A stretch of DNA of 64,000 bases from an uncultured Alphaproteobacteria bacterium (GCA_944393175.1 CALXZH010000034.1:35832-99831); one strand, 5' to 3'. Positions 8,573 to 18,161 are shown, numbered from the stretch's first letter. Made by a program: numbers and translations. The notes: generated by a model from the sequence alone, not told the origin.

Positions 8573-9544
8573 CTAGTTTTCGGGAAGGTTACGCCCCATT
8601 GCTAAGAATTTAGCCGTCCGCTGTTTTTTGAGTTCTTCGCCACTCATCGGTAATAAATCTTTGAGATGTTTTAAGATACAATCACCAACTTTTTCGATTG
8701 TGGCTTTAGGGTCGCGATGAGCGCCGCCAACCGGCTCCTTAATGATTTCATCAATCACGCCGAAATGACGTAAATCTTGAGCCGTTAGGCGCAAAGCTTC
8801 GGTTGCTTCCTGAACTTTATCTGCCGAACGCCACAAAATAGATGCACAGCCTTCAGGTGAAATTACGGAATAGATAGAGTGCTCCAACATCAAAATACGA
8901 TTAGCCGTTGCAATGGCAATCGCACCGCCGGACCCACCCATGCCGATAACGGTTGATATAATCGGCACATGAATTTGTAAACATTTTTCAATCGAAGACG
9001 CTATGGCTTCGGCTTGGCCTCTGGCTTCGGCATCAATTCCGGGGAAAGCTCCGTCAGTATCGACAAAAGCCAAAACCGGCATATTAAATTTATCGGCCAT
9101 ATCCATCAGGCGTTGTGCTTTACGGTAGCCTTCAGGTTTTGCCATACCGAAATTATGCTTCATACGGGTTTCTAAGTCCGAACCCTTTTCTTGACCGATA
9201 ACAACGACCGAAATGTTCTTAAAGCGTCCGATACCGCCAATCATTGCCTCATCATCACCAAACAATCTATCCCCGCATAAAGGTGTGAAATCCTCTATCA
9301 GAGCATGAACATAATCTAAGCAATGCGGGCGTTGCGGATGGCGTGATACTTGCAGTTTTTGCCATGGAGTCAGATTGGCATAAGTTTGTCTGACTTGTTT
9401 TTCTAATTTTTGTTCCAAACGGGAAACCTCTTGGGCTATATCAACATCTTGATCCTTGGCTAAGAGTTTTAAGCTTTCTATTTTGGCTTCTATTTCCACA
9501 ATATTTTTTTCAAAATCCAACACAAATGTATTGTCATTACTCAT
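8573..9544 (-). CDS. accA: Acetyl-CoA carboxylase carboxyltransferase subunit alpha
   Basis: 323-residue alpha subunit of carboxyltransferase, partner of AccD. Visible family landmarks are TPWQKLQVSRHPQRP, GDRLFGDDEAMIGG, DTDGAFPGIDAEARGQAEAI and GEGGSGGA-type GMGGSGGAIAI, followed by SVISPEGCASILWR. Length is normal. It is the first gene of the minus-strand run accA-rmuC-ihfB-lapA-like-accD and faces a divergent gene at 9731 across a 186-bp promoter-bearing gap. Confidence 0.97.
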   Translation of the reverse strand: MSNDNTFVLDFEKNIVEIEAKIESLKLLAKDQDVDIAQEVSRLEQKLEKQVRQTYANLTPWQKLQVSRHPQRPHCLDYVHALIEDFTPLCGDRLFGDDEAMIGGIGRFKNISVVVIGQEKGSDLETRMKHNFGMAKPEGYRKAQRLMDMADKFNMPVLAFVDTDGAFPGIDAEARGQAEAIASSIEKCLQIHVPIISTVIGMGGSGGAIAIATANRILMLEHSIYSVISPEGCASILWRSADKVQEATEALRLTAQDLRHFGVIDEIIKEPVGGAHRDPKATIEKVGDCILKHLKDLLPMSGEELKKQRTAKFLAMGRNLPEN

Positions 9545-9730
9545 ATTGATTTCTCTTCTATAATTTAGTCCTGTGGCTTTATTAGCACATTTTTTTTCAA
9601 ATTTCGACTATTATTTTTAATTATTGTTGATTTATTGCCTTAATATCCCATTTTTTAGGCAAAAACGAATATTTTAATTGAAATATTTACGCAATTTTAT
9701 ACTATAAATAAAAGTTTTTTTTGCAGTGAA

Positions 9731-11239
9731 ATGGAGGCATCTGTGTTGGCATTTGCATTTTTTGCGGTCGTCTTTGCAACTTTTACATGGCTGATTTATA
9801 TCTTCGGATATGTCAGCGATAAACTCGGCGGCGCAGCTCTTTCTCAACTCGGTTTGTTGGATTTTTCGATTTATACTGCAATTGCCGTTTTGCCTATTCT
9901 GATTTTATGGATGATTTTTGGTTATGTTAATCAATATCTTAATTTTAATCAGGTCAGCAAACATACAAAATTGTTATTTCAACAGATGAAAAAAAATTTA
10001 GATTATACCGATTTGCTGGCAAGAATTTTACTCGAGGCTGAACAAGAAATCAAAAACAGTTTTATTTTAAATAAGTTTGAGCTTTTTATTGCGGATATGA
10101 ATGAATTGTTGGCCGAAACCATACAGCGCGGTTCTTTGGCATCGCCCGAACAAATCGACCGATTATGGCATAAAGTAAGAGACGGCGGTAAATGGGCTTT
10201 CGGAAAAGTTATTATAGAAGTAAGTGCCAATCAGCCAAACTTTGGTCCCAGACTTGTGGCCAAAGCTAACAGTGATACGGTTTTGGGAGGTACAATCTTG
10301 GAATTTTGCGCCAGATACCAAAATTTATTGGCTTTACTGGAAAAACACGATAAAGAAAAAGTTTTTTTATCCGTTATTGAAACCGGTGTGTATGGTAAGG
10401 TTTATTCTATTTTGGCTCCTTTGGGCGAACAAGTCAGAAAAGCGCGAATCGATTTGTCAGAAGAGAGCGGAGTTAAAACATTTAAAGCTCCCGTGGCTGA
10501 TACTCCCGTTGCTGAAAAACATTTCCGCAAGAGTGCACCTGAATTGATGCAAGAAAATACTCAAAATGACGAATCCGAAGATAATACTACGTTGTCGAAT
10601 TTTACGGATAATTCACAACAAGGCTCAAGTGAAACGCCACACAAAAAACTTTTCAATATTTTTAATCCTTTTAAAGCTCGCAGCTTTTTTGAAAAAAATG
10701 ACTCTTTAGATGAAGATATGGCTGCAGATATTAAAAAAGACCCGTTTTCTATTGCTTTGGAACGTAGCTTCGGTTCAAATTCAGATACTGATGCCCATAC
10801 GGCTAAACTCGAGCCTGATTTTTCTATGACAGAGGAAAAAGATGATAAAGATGATTTCAGAATTCATCATTTTGAGGACACAAACAATGATGAGGGCATG
10901 CCGGCTCCGGTAATTTCTGCCAGACAAGATAATCCGGATTTTCAAACTTCCGCAACAAAAGAAGACAAACCTTTGTTTGACACTCGCCCAAGCCGCTTTG
11001 AAACAGAAAACGGAATCGGATTTAATAATACGCAAAAAGCCCTAAATTCGCTCAAAAAAGAATGGCAAGAGTTAAAAAATTCACAAGAAAGCTCCGGAAC
11101 AAGAAAAGTCCCTGAATTTTTGCGTAAAGAACCAAGCGTTACACCCTTAAAGCAGGTGTCAAAACAGAATCCGGCAGATGATGATTACGCTTATCCTTTC
11201 GGCGGGTGGAGCAATGCGGAAAATTACGACAATAAGTAA
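9731..11239 (+). CDS. Membrane protein of unknown function with acidic low-complexity tail
   Basis: 502 residues, family not recognised. Two hydrophobic helices (about 5-27 and 45-67) are followed by a helical cytoplasmic domain (about 75-240) and a long acidic, Asp/Asn/Lys-rich, probably disordered tail (about 245-500). The tail ends in [13 protein letters not shown]. The end overlaps the start of the YejA-like gene by 26 bases, so the two are translationally linked; this makes a role alongside the peptide transporter possible, but nothing in the sequence shows it. Coding potential is clear from consistent codon use and length. Confidence 0.75.
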   Translation: MEASVLAFAFFAVVFATFTWLIYIFGYVSDKLGGAALSQLGLLDFSIYTAIAVLPILILWMIFGYVNQYLNFNQVSKHTKLLFQQMKKNLDYTDLLARILLEAEQEIKNSFILNKFELFIADMNELLAETIQRGSLASPEQIDRLWHKVRDGGKWAFGKVIIEVSANQPNFGPRLVAKANSDTVLGGTILEFCARYQNLLALLEKHDKEKVFLSVIETGVYGKVYSILAPLGEQVRKARIDLSEESGVKTFKAPVADTPVAEKHFRKSAPELMQENTQNDESEDNTTLSNFTDNSQQGSSETPHKKLFNIFNPFKARSFFEKNDSLDEDMAADIKKDPFSIALERSFGSNSDTDAHTAKLEPDFSMTEEKDDKDDFRIHHFEDTNNDEGMPAPVISARQDNPDFQTSATKEDKPLFDTRPSRFETENGIGFNNTQKALNSLKKEWQELKNSQESSGTRKVPEFLRKEPSVTPLKQVSKQNPADDDYAYPFGGWSNAENYDNK

Positions 11240-13043
11240 GTTTACGGCGCTTTGGTTTAGCTTGTTTTGCTTTTGCGCGCAAGGAGTAGAAGCGAAAATT
11301 TATGATTCAATTTCGCTTTATGGCGCACCTAAATATAAATCAGGCTTTGAGAATTTTAATTATGCCGACCCAAACGCTCTTAAAGGTGGGCGAATCGTTA
11401 TGCCCGAATATGGCGGATTTGATAATTTTAACCCTTATATTTTTAAGGGAAATCCAACGCCGCAAGTGGCAAATTTGACCTTAGACAGCTTAGGTGCCGT
11501 CAGTGCCGATGATCCTTACAGTGCTTATCCTCTGTTAGCAAAGGCTTTTGATTTGCCCGATGACAAGTCTTATGTCGGCTTTATTTTAGATGAAAAAGCC
11601 AAGTTTCATGACGGTTCACCGGTTACGGCTGATGATGTGATTTTTAGCTTTAATTCTCTGATAAAAAAAGGACAGCCGCTCTACAAAGTATATTATGCCG
11701 ATGTGGAAAGAGTTGAAAAAATAAGCCCCAAAGAAGTCCGTTTTTATTTTCGTAAGGGTTCAAACAACCGCGAATTGCCGCTCATTTTGGCTCAGATGAA
11801 AATTTATTCAGCTAAAGACTGGGAAGGTAAGGATTTTAGCAAGCCTACGCTGGACATTCCTTTGGGCAGCGGGCCTTATAAATTGGAAAAATTTGCGCAA
11901 GGAAAATATTTGGTTTTTCGGCGTGTTCCCAACTACTGGGGCAAAGATTTGCCCGTAAACAAAGGTTTTTACAACTTTGATGAAATAAGGTTTGATTTTT
12001 ATCAAGACACGACCGTGACGCTGCAAGCACTGTTTGCCGGAAGCATTGATGTCAGAGAAGAATATATCGCTAAAATTTGGGTCAGCGGCTATGATAATAA
12101 TTTAGTAAAAAGCGGCAAAATCATCAAAAAAAATATGCCGCATAATAATGCTGCGATTTTGCAAATGTTTGCTTTTAACGTCCGCAAGCCAATATTTCAA
12201 GACAGGCGCGTTCGAGAAGCAATTGCGCTTGCTTTTAACTTTGATTGGGCAAATGATAAGCTCTTTTATAATCAGTATAGTCGGATTTACAGCTACTTTA
12301 CCAATACAGGCATGGAAGCAACCGGCTTACCGCAGGGAAAAGAACTAAAGATTCTAAATAAATATCGTTCAAAGCTCCCGAAATCCGTGTTTGAAAAAGC
12401 GCCGCAAAATCCAAGCCACAAAAATTTTAAAGAAACAAGGCAACGGCTCAAAGAGGCAGTTAAACTCTTAAACGAGGCCGGATATGATTTTGTGGACGGC
12501 AAAATGACAAACCTTAAAACCGGTCAGCCGCTTGAATTTGAGGTTTTGAGCAACTCCGCAAACGGCAGCACTTTTACACGTGTCATGCTTCCTTTTATTA
12601 ATAATTTGGCAAAAATAGGAATTAAACTCACTTTTCGCAATTTGGAAATAAATATTTTCAAAAATCGGTTGGATAATTTTGATTTTGATATGGCTATTTT
12701 GTCTTTTGGCGTCAGTCGGATGCCCGGAAACGAACAAGCAGAGATGTGGGGCAGTCAATCAGCCAACATCAAAGGAAGCTATAATATGATCGGCATTCAA
12801 AACGAGGTGGTGGACGCCCTAATCAAAGGGCTTATTCAAGCGCAGGACAAAGAAAGTTATGAAGCTTATGTAAAAGCCTTGGACAGAGTGTTATTAAACG
12901 AAACTTATATGATTCCACAATGGTATTCGCCTTACCAAAGAGTGGCTTATCATGATAAGTTTATTCTCCCCAAAACAGATGAAAAAGTCGGCTTTCAACC
13001 TTTAACTTGGTGGGCAAAACCCACTGTTGGGAAAAATAAATAA
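11214..13043 (+). CDS. ABC transporter periplasmic binding protein, family 5 (YejA-like)
   Basis: About 609 residues: signal peptide (residues 1-27, cleaved near VEA|KIY) then a family-5 extracellular solute-binding domain. Landmarks: [18 protein letters not shown], the dipeptide/oligopeptide-binding segment [18 protein letters not shown], and [12 protein letters not shown]. The SLYGAPKY and GLPQGKEL stretches match the YejA (oligopeptide/microcin C) group. I place the start at 11214 because GGTGGAG precedes it and a signal peptide follows immediately; an earlier frame start at 11178 lacks this. The stop shares one base with the YejB-like start. Substrate is probably peptides. Confidence 0.88.
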   Translation: MRKITTISKFTALWFSLFCFCAQGVEAKIYDSISLYGAPKYKSGFENFNYADPNALKGGRIVMPEYGGFDNFNPYIFKGNPTPQVANLTLDSLGAVSADDPYSAYPLLAKAFDLPDDKSYVGFILDEKAKFHDGSPVTADDVIFSFNSLIKKGQPLYKVYYADVERVEKISPKEVRFYFRKGSNNRELPLILAQMKIYSAKDWEGKDFSKPTLDIPLGSGPYKLEKFAQGKYLVFRRVPNYWGKDLPVNKGFYNFDEIRFDFYQDTTVTLQALFAGSIDVREEYIAKIWVSGYDNNLVKSGKIIKKNMPHNNAAILQMFAFNVRKPIFQDRRVREAIALAFNFDWANDKLFYNQYSRIYSYFTNTGMEATGLPQGKELKILNKYRSKLPKSVFEKAPQNPSHKNFKETRQRLKEAVKLLNEAGYDFVDGKMTNLKTGQPLEFEVLSNSANGSTFTRVMLPFINNLAKIGIKLTFRNLEINIFKNRLDNFDFDMAILSFGVSRMPGNEQAEMWGSQSANIKGSYNMIGIQNEVVDALIKGLIQAQDKESYEAYVKALDRVLLNETYMIPQWYSPYQRVAYHDKFILPKTDEKVGFQPLTWWAKPTVGKNK

Positions 13044-14122
13044 TGAAAAGTTACATCCTAAAAAGATTATTGCTCATTCCTTTTACTTTGCTCGGCATTA
13101 TTACAATTAACTTTTTGATTGTACAGATGGCTCCGGGGGGACCTATTGAACATACATTAGCCAAATATCGAGGATTTAACGTGGATGCAAAATCACAATT
13201 TTCATCCACCGCTGCGGTTAACATGAGTCAATCAGCTTCTCGCTATCAAGGAGCACAAGGCGTGCCGGACGATTTGATTAAAGAACTGGAAAAACAATTC
13301 GGATTTGATAAGCCTGTGCATGTACGCTTTTTTAAAATGCTTGGAGATTACTTACGTTTTGATTTCGGAAAAAGTTATTACCAAGATAAAACCGTCGGAG
13401 AGTTAATTTGGGAAAGAATGCCGGTATCGGTATCTTTGGGATTGTGGTCTACTCTTATTATTTACTTAATTGCAATTCCTTTGGGCATAAAAAAAGCCGT
13501 TAGAGACGGTAGTCGTTTTGATGTTTGGACATCAGCGGCGGTAATTATCGGCGCGGCAATTCCCGTCTTCTTATTTGCGGTATTTTTAATCGTGTTTTTT
13601 GCCGGAGGAACATATCTGCATTGGTTTCCTTTACGCGGATTAACCTCTGATAATTGGGAGCAACTCTCGGCTTTAGGAAAAATAAAAGATTATTTTTGGC
13701 ACATTACTCTGCCGGTTACCGCCTTGGTTGTCGGAGGTTTTGCCAGCTTAACCATGCTTACAAAAAATTCATTTATGGACGAGATTAACAAGCCTTATGT
13801 TTTGACAGCTCGCGCTAAAGGATTAACTGAAAATCAAGTTTTATACGGTCATGTGTTTCGAAATGCAATGCTAATTGTTTCGGCCGGTTTTCCTGCCTTA
13901 TTGATTAAAATGCTGTTTACGGGCTCGCTCTTAATTGAAGTGATTTTCTCGCTTAACGGGATGGGCTTGCTCGGCTATGAGGCGATTATGTCGCGCGACT
14001 ATCCGGTGATTTTCGGAACAGTTTATATTTTTGCACTGCTCGGCCTTATTCTTAAGTTAATCAGTGATATAATCTATTCCTTAATTGACCCCAGAATTAA
14101 TTTTTCGGCTGCAGAAAATTAG
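13043..14122 (+). CDS. ABC transporter permease (YejB-like)
   Basis: 359-residue inner-membrane permease of the dipeptide/oligopeptide type with six predicted membrane segments. The N-terminus [25 protein letters not shown], and the permease EAA-loop region [20 protein letters not shown] identify it; the long periplasmic loop after helix 1 is typical of YejB. The gene ends normally (FSAAEN). In the usual operon a second permease (YejE) and a double ATPase (YejF) follow; here the next gene is a prepilin, 120 bases on, so the transporter is incomplete unless the rest lies elsewhere. Confidence 0.92.
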   Translation: MKSYILKRLLLIPFTLLGIITINFLIVQMAPGGPIEHTLAKYRGFNVDAKSQFSSTAAVNMSQSASRYQGAQGVPDDLIKELEKQFGFDKPVHVRFFKMLGDYLRFDFGKSYYQDKTVGELIWERMPVSVSLGLWSTLIIYLIAIPLGIKKAVRDGSRFDVWTSAAVIIGAAIPVFLFAVFLIVFFAGGTYLHWFPLRGLTSDNWEQLSALGKIKDYFWHITLPVTALVVGGFASLTMLTKNSFMDEINKPYVLTARAKGLTENQVLYGHVFRNAMLIVSAGFPALLIKMLFTGSLLIEVIFSLNGMGLLGYEAIMSRDYPVIFGTVYIFALLGLILKLISDIIYSLIDPRINFSAAEN

Positions 14123-14136
14123 AATACTTATATATG

Positions 14137-14148
14137 ACTTTCGTTATA
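14137..14148. repeat. Left arm of a 12-bp inverted repeat flanking the prepilin gene
   Basis: ACTTTCGTTATA here is the exact reverse complement of TATAACGAAAGT at 14947-14958. The two arms lie just outside the prepilin gene, one upstream of its promoter and one beyond its terminator. Confidence 0.5.
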
Positions 14149-14178
14149 ACTGTATTTAATATATGACTAAAGCCAGAA

Positions 14179-14206
14179 TTGTAATAAAATTTTAACTTGT
14201 TATACT
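14179..14206 (+). promoter_or_regulatory. Sigma-70-type promoter of prepilin gene
   Basis: TTGTAA (14179-14184), 16-base spacer, TATACT (14201-14206), followed by a short leader and an AGGAG ribosome binding site 9 bases before the ATG. Chosen by eye; the -10 matches 5 of 6 consensus bases. Confidence 0.45.
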
Positions 14207-14241
14207 TATAGTATGAATTAGTTAAATTTAGGAGAAAGAAA

Positions 14242-14868
14242 ATGGTTAACTTACTTAAAAAGAATGAACAAACCGGTCGTTCCATGGTGGAAATGCTCGG
14301 CGTGCTCGCAATTATCGGCGTTTTGTCTGTCGGTGGTATCGCCGGTTATTCAAAAGCCATGACAAAATTTAAAATTACTAAAACCTTCGACCAAGTTTCT
14401 ATGATGGTTGCTAATATTCGTACACTTTATTCCGGTCAAAGAAACTATAAGGGCTTAGCAACTACTAACGCTTTGGCTATGGGGGTTGTTCCGGCAGAAA
14501 TGGAAGGCGCCACCTCGCAAACTTTGGTTAATGCTTTCCAAGGTTCGGTCACCCTTGGTTCTGCTACCTATAACGGACAACAGAACTCTGCTTTCTATGT
14601 TTCTTACGGTGCAATGGGTCGTGAGGCTTGCGTACAAATTGTTACTTCTGACTGGGGTTCGGGTTCGTCTTCCGGTTTTATTGGTTTGACTGTTACCAGT
14701 GGTACCAGCGGTATTGCTGCCGCAACTGTTCCTGCTGTAAGTGATAATACTTCTACTGCCGGTGCTGCTAAATGGGGTAACTTGAATTTGCCGGTTAGCC
14801 CGTCTGATGCAGCAGCTGCTTGCGGTTGCACAAACGACCAATGTGCTATTACTTGGTACTATATGTAA
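14242..14868 (+). CDS. Type IV prepilin (PilS/type IVb-like), paralogue of the one at 33.5 kb
   Basis: 208 residues. After a short basic leader (MVNLLKKNEQTG) the cleavage site is TG|RSMVE, with the invariant Glu at position +5 of the mature protein and the hydrophobic helix MLGVLAIIGVLSVGGIAGY. The first mature residue is Arg, not the usual Phe or Met. The globular part has a YSGQRNYKGL / GVVPAEM pattern as in PilS-type pilins. Cysteines at CVQIV and near the C-terminus (AAACGCTNDQC-ITWYYM) probably form the pilin disulfide. Strong ribosome binding site, own promoter and own terminator indicate a highly expressed single gene. No assembly genes are in the window. Confidence 0.85.
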   Translation: MVNLLKKNEQTGRSMVEMLGVLAIIGVLSVGGIAGYSKAMTKFKITKTFDQVSMMVANIRTLYSGQRNYKGLATTNALAMGVVPAEMEGATSQTLVNAFQGSVTLGSATYNGQQNSAFYVSYGAMGREACVQIVTSDWGSGSSSGFIGLTVTSGTSGIAAATVPAVSDNTSTAGAAKWGNLNLPVSPSDAAAACGCTNDQCAITWYYM

Positions 14869-14886
14869 TTGCTTAATTATACCCCT

Positions 14887-14918
14887 AAAACTCCGACTTT
14901 TCAGTCGGAGTTTTTTTT
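14887..14918 (+). terminator. Intrinsic terminator after prepilin gene
   Basis: AACTCCGAC-TTTTCA-GTCGGAGTT stem followed by an uninterrupted T run, 19 bases after the stop codon. Confidence 0.9.
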
Positions 14919-14946
14919 GCATATTAAATGGACAAAAAATATTTCA

Positions 14947-14958
14947 TATAACGAAAGT
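14947..14958. repeat. Right arm of a 12-bp inverted repeat flanking the prepilin gene
   Basis: TATAACGAAAGT, exact reverse complement of 14137-14148. It also sits inside a small local palindrome, ATAAC-GAAA-GTTAT, as a regulator operator might. Confidence 0.5.
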
Positions 14959-15040
14959 TATAATCATATGTAATTAGATATATCTAAGCTAATCATTTGT
15001 TTTTACTTGATTTTTTAGCATCTAAGGCATATTTTTCTTC

Positions 15041-15069
15041 TTTACAATATGACGAAAATTTGGTATATT
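15041..15069 (+). promoter_or_regulatory. Sigma-70-type promoter of the large CHAP-like gene
   Basis: TTTACA (15041-15046), exactly 17 bases, TATATT (15064-15069); both hexamers match 5 of 6 consensus bases. The predicted transcript start near 15076 leaves a leader of about 30 bases to the preferred ATG at 15107. Confidence 0.6.
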
Positions 15070-15106
15070 TTGTCATATATGGTTAAAGTTCATGAAAGGT
15101 GATAAA

Positions 15107-16768
15107 ATGTTTGCTGATGATTTGATTGTTTCCTCTTCGGGTTATTCTGATAAAATTATTACCAAACAAAAACTTTTAAAAATTCAAGAAATTTATAATT
15201 TTTGTAAAAACGCTCAACAAAACTCTAAAGTAAGAGATATTGCAAACTATAAATTTGCACAAATTGTTGAAGAAGCCAAAACACTTATTAAGAATTTTGC
15301 TGATGGATGTATCAACCTCGATATTGACGCTATCGAGTTAATGAAAAAATATATCGATGAATTTGGTAAAGAATATCATTGCCAAGATAGTAAAATGATT
15401 TATGATTTTACCAATGATGCTATTAAGGCTAAAGCTCTTCTTAATCAGATGGCTTATCGTCAAGCCTCTGCAAAACATAAATACAACTCAGTGCAAAATG
15501 TTCATTATAATCTCGATGCTTTAATGAAAGGTACTGCGGACGAATACCAAATTAAAGAAAATTTCAATAAACCTTCTTATGCATCTTTACAAAGCGTGTC
15601 CCTTGTACATCATGATACACAAACTACTCAAGAAGATGTTATAAAAATACAAGAAAATAAGCCTGTTTATACTAAACCTGAAATTAACATTATAAAACAT
15701 GAGGCTAAATTTTCTAATGTTTTGAATGTTAAACAAGAGCCTGTTTCTCACTTGGTATTGACGCAAGGCAACACAAAACAAAATAGCGCTTCACGTACAA
15801 AGAACAAATCAAAAAAATCTTTCTTCTCAATAATTAAAGATTTTTGTTCTGAAAAAATCCATATTATGCATAAAAATATTAAAAGATACGGTGTTGCTGC
15901 CGTTGCCCTATTTAGCACAACATCTGCCTATAATGGGTATCCTATGAATCGTCCGACTAGCTTGGATAAGAATTCTTTTGAAACTACTCTTAATACAAAA
16001 CCTGCTAGTCTATTAGATGTTATGCCTAAATCAACTTTTGATGCTTCCAAATTTTTAACTGACGATAATAAAGTCTCATCAGAAAGTTCTTTTGATGCAT
16101 CATCATTTAATCAATTTTCTTCGTTGGCTTTAAATAATGTTGAAAAATTGGAAAATGCTTATGTCGATTCCCTGACCAATTCGCAAAATATCCTTACCCT
16201 CGCTGATTTAGAAGGTATTGGATACACCTTAACCTCTGATGACTTAAAAGCTATGAAACCCAGTTCTAATGCCCAAGCCTTGGCTGATGCCGCAGAAAAA
16301 GTTGCTCAAAATATGAATTGCGGCGGATTATGCTTTAGAGGGGTTAAAAGAGCATTTAATCAAACAGGAATGGGACAGATGAGCGGAGGAAGTGCTTATA
16401 TGGCAAAAGACCAGCTTGATGAAAATCCAAATTTTGTTAAAGTAAGTACAGATATTCAAAATAATGATGTGGCTCCTGACGGCAGTGTTGTCGTATTTGG
16501 GAAAAGCGCTTTACATCCTCATGGACATATCGGAGTTCTTAAAGGAGGCAAAGATTGCTCAAGTAAAGTTCGAAATGCCATGACCTCTGTCGGTTCTTAC
16601 GGCGGCGTTAACATGTATTTGCCTGCTGATATTAAAGTTCCGGAAACAGTTATCAATAATTTAAAACAAATTTCTGTCTTAAACTTAAACGTGGAACAAG
16701 AAAAAAATAATATTAATACCCCTTCTCCATTTGTTTTAGTTCTACGTCAAGCTCAAGTAAACGGTTAA
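15107..16768 (+). CDS. Large Cys/His CHAP- or NlpC-like protein with internal hydrophobic segment
   Basis: About 553 residues. The N-terminal 250 residues are helical and Lys/Asn-rich without a signal peptide. A hydrophobic segment (about residues 265-285, VAAVALFSTT) follows a basic stretch, and a C-terminal domain (about 385-515) holds LCFRGVKRAF with Cys409 and HPHGHIGVL with His470/472/474, the Cys-then-His layout of CHAP/NlpC-P60 cysteine peptidases or amidases. The same domain occurs in the protein at 26274-27167 with nearly identical spacing. Start at 15107 rather than 15092 because AAAGGTG stands 6 bases upstream. Cell-wall amidase or secreted effector are both possible; function unproven. 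Confidence 0.7.
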   Translation: MFADDLIVSSSGYSDKIITKQKLLKIQEIYNFCKNAQQNSKVRDIANYKFAQIVEEAKTLIKNFADGCINLDIDAIELMKKYIDEFGKEYHCQDSKMIYDFTNDAIKAKALLNQMAYRQASAKHKYNSVQNVHYNLDALMKGTADEYQIKENFNKPSYASLQSVSLVHHDTQTTQEDVIKIQENKPVYTKPEINIIKHEAKFSNVLNVKQEPVSHLVLTQGNTKQNSASRTKNKSKKSFFSIIKDFCSEKIHIMHKNIKRYGVAAVALFSTTSAYNGYPMNRPTSLDKNSFETTLNTKPASLLDVMPKSTFDASKFLTDDNKVSSESSFDASSFNQFSSLALNNVEKLENAYVDSLTNSQNILTLADLEGIGYTLTSDDLKAMKPSSNAQALADAAEKVAQNMNCGGLCFRGVKRAFNQTGMGQMSGGSAYMAKDQLDENPNFVKVSTDIQNNDVAPDGSVVVFGKSALHPHGHIGVLKGGKDCSSKVRNAMTSVGSYGGVNMYLPADIKVPETVINNLKQISVLNLNVEQEKNNINTPSPFVLVLRQAQVNG

Positions 16769-16772
16769 AATT

Positions 16773-16801
16773 AAGCCCTTTCGTTCAGAAAGGGCTTATT
16801 C
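16773..16801. terminator. Terminator between convergent genes
   Basis: AAGCCCTTTC-GTTCA-GAAAGGGCTT hairpin between the stops of the plus-strand CHAP-like gene and the minus-strand HD gene; AT-rich on both sides, so it can serve both strands. Confidence 0.75.
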
Positions 16802-16802
16802 T

Positions 16803-18110
16803 TTATTGTGCGGCAGAAATGAGTGATTGCTCCCCAATTTTGCATTTTTGCATATTCAGCAATGTTTGTTTTATGAGGTTATCTTGCAGTTTGGAAATTA
16901 TCGGCTCTCTCAATTCCTCAATACTTTTATAGGGCTTGAGTGCCATTTTGTAAGCATCTTCTCCGCAATCAAAATTCTTCCAATATGTAATATTACCGTT
17001 TTGGTACATATTGGCTTGCATAATATTTTCTAACTTATTCAGCATACGCACAATTTTTGCTTCTCGGCTTTGCTTTTGCATATATTCAGATATAATTTCA
17101 TAGACTTGGCTATTAACCGGCGGCGGCAATGTATTGCGAATGTGCGCTAAAGCTTCTTGTTCTTTTTCTTTTTTCAGCGTCTTTAATTGAGGATACCTCT
17201 TGCGGCTGGAGCGAGAAATTTCTCCGCTTATTGCCTCAGGTAAGTCATGATACAGCGCTAAGGCTAATAACTTTGTATAATCTACATCTTGCTCCAAATA
17301 TGGAGTTAAAAACATTACCAAATACATTAATTTGACCGTATGGTCGGCATCCGTCTCATTTTCTCCCGATGAAAGCAAATTATCTCTTTTTACAAGAGCT
17401 AATTTTTCAACAATATTCATAAATTCATGTAAAGCACTTATCGGAGCATAGGTTACATTCGATGCCGGCTCTACCGGCGCAGAAACTGCAATTTCATCTC
17501 GGATAAGGCACTGCCTGCATATATTCAAGCATTTATTCTCTAAATAGTTTAATACGGGCTCTTGCAGCCTGGAAAGCGTATCTTTTTCTGCCGTTGTTCC
17601 ACTCAAAACACTTTGATAATACCACTCTCCATTGTCTCCTTCCGCCCAATATTTTATATCTTTATAGCGGCAGGCTTGAAAGTTAGCCTCCATTTTATCT
17701 AGAACATATACAATTTGCGCCTCTCTGGTTGCTTGGCTTTCATATTCCATAAACAAATCATATATCTTATTGCCTAATATCTCCGGCAACATATCTCGAA
17801 ATTGCATAATTGCATTTAATTCATTTTGTTGCTTAGTTTTTTTGTATTGTGCGTTCCGGCTTTGTTGACATAACGGAACATCACCGCATTGTGCCTCCGC
17901 TAAATCATGTACTAAGGCCAACTCTAAGAGTTTGGTTTTATTAACGCGTGTTTGCAGATATGGGACTACAATCTGCGTCATATACGTTAATTTTAGAATG
18001 TGTGACGTATCATTTTCATATTGCCCGTCGGAGAGCTTTATATCTCTTTTAACTAAAGATAATTTTTCAATGATTTTATAAAAATTCAGAATTTGGTCGA
18101 GGACTGACAT
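16803..18110 (-). CDS. Tandem HD-domain protein (two fused YfbR/HDDC2-like domains)
   Basis: About 435 residues made of two homologous halves. Half 1 has LVKRD, NDTSH, VHDLAEAQCGD and VLDKMEAN; half 2 has LVKRD, TDADH, YHDLPEAISGE and MLNKLENI. These fit the H...HD...D metal ligands of HD phosphohydrolases, in the subgroup of YfbR/HDDC2 5'-nucleotidases that are normally one domain of about 200 residues. In half 2 the last aspartate is Asn, so that site may bind metal poorly. The start at 18110 is preferred because AGGAGAG precedes it; a start at 18140 would lie in the serS terminator. Located directly downstream of serS. Likely a nucleoside-monophosphate phosphohydrolase; substrate unknown. 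Confidence 0.8.
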   Translation of the reverse strand: MSVLDQILNFYKIIEKLSLVKRDIKLSDGQYENDTSHILKLTYMTQIVVPYLQTRVNKTKLLELALVHDLAEAQCGDVPLCQQSRNAQYKKTKQQNELNAIMQFRDMLPEILGNKIYDLFMEYESQATREAQIVYVLDKMEANFQACRYKDIKYWAEGDNGEWYYQSVLSGTTAEKDTLSRLQEPVLNYLENKCLNICRQCLIRDEIAVSAPVEPASNVTYAPISALHEFMNIVEKLALVKRDNLLSSGENETDADHTVKLMYLVMFLTPYLEQDVDYTKLLALALYHDLPEAISGEISRSSRKRYPQLKTLKKEKEQEALAHIRNTLPPPVNSQVYEIISEYMQKQSREAKIVRMLNKLENIMQANMYQNGNITYWKNFDCGEDAYKMALKPYKSIEELREPIISKLQDNLIKQTLLNMQKCKIGEQSLISAAQ

Positions 18111-18124
18111 CTTATCTCTCCTAA

Positions 18125-18156
18125 CAAAAAAACCGCCCATACGGAGCGGTTTTTTA
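18125..18156 (-). terminator. Intrinsic terminator after serS
   Basis: AACCGC-loop-GCGGTT stem with T runs on both sides, between the serS stop and the HD gene start. The HD gene may depend on read-through from serS. Confidence 0.7.
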
Positions 18157-18161
18157 TTTGC

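Noticed and set aside
14455..14922. 155-residue minus-strand open frame over the prepilin
   Set aside because: Opposite the prepilin gene and through its terminator; Arg/Ser/Thr-rich as antisense frames of Ala/Gly-rich genes are.
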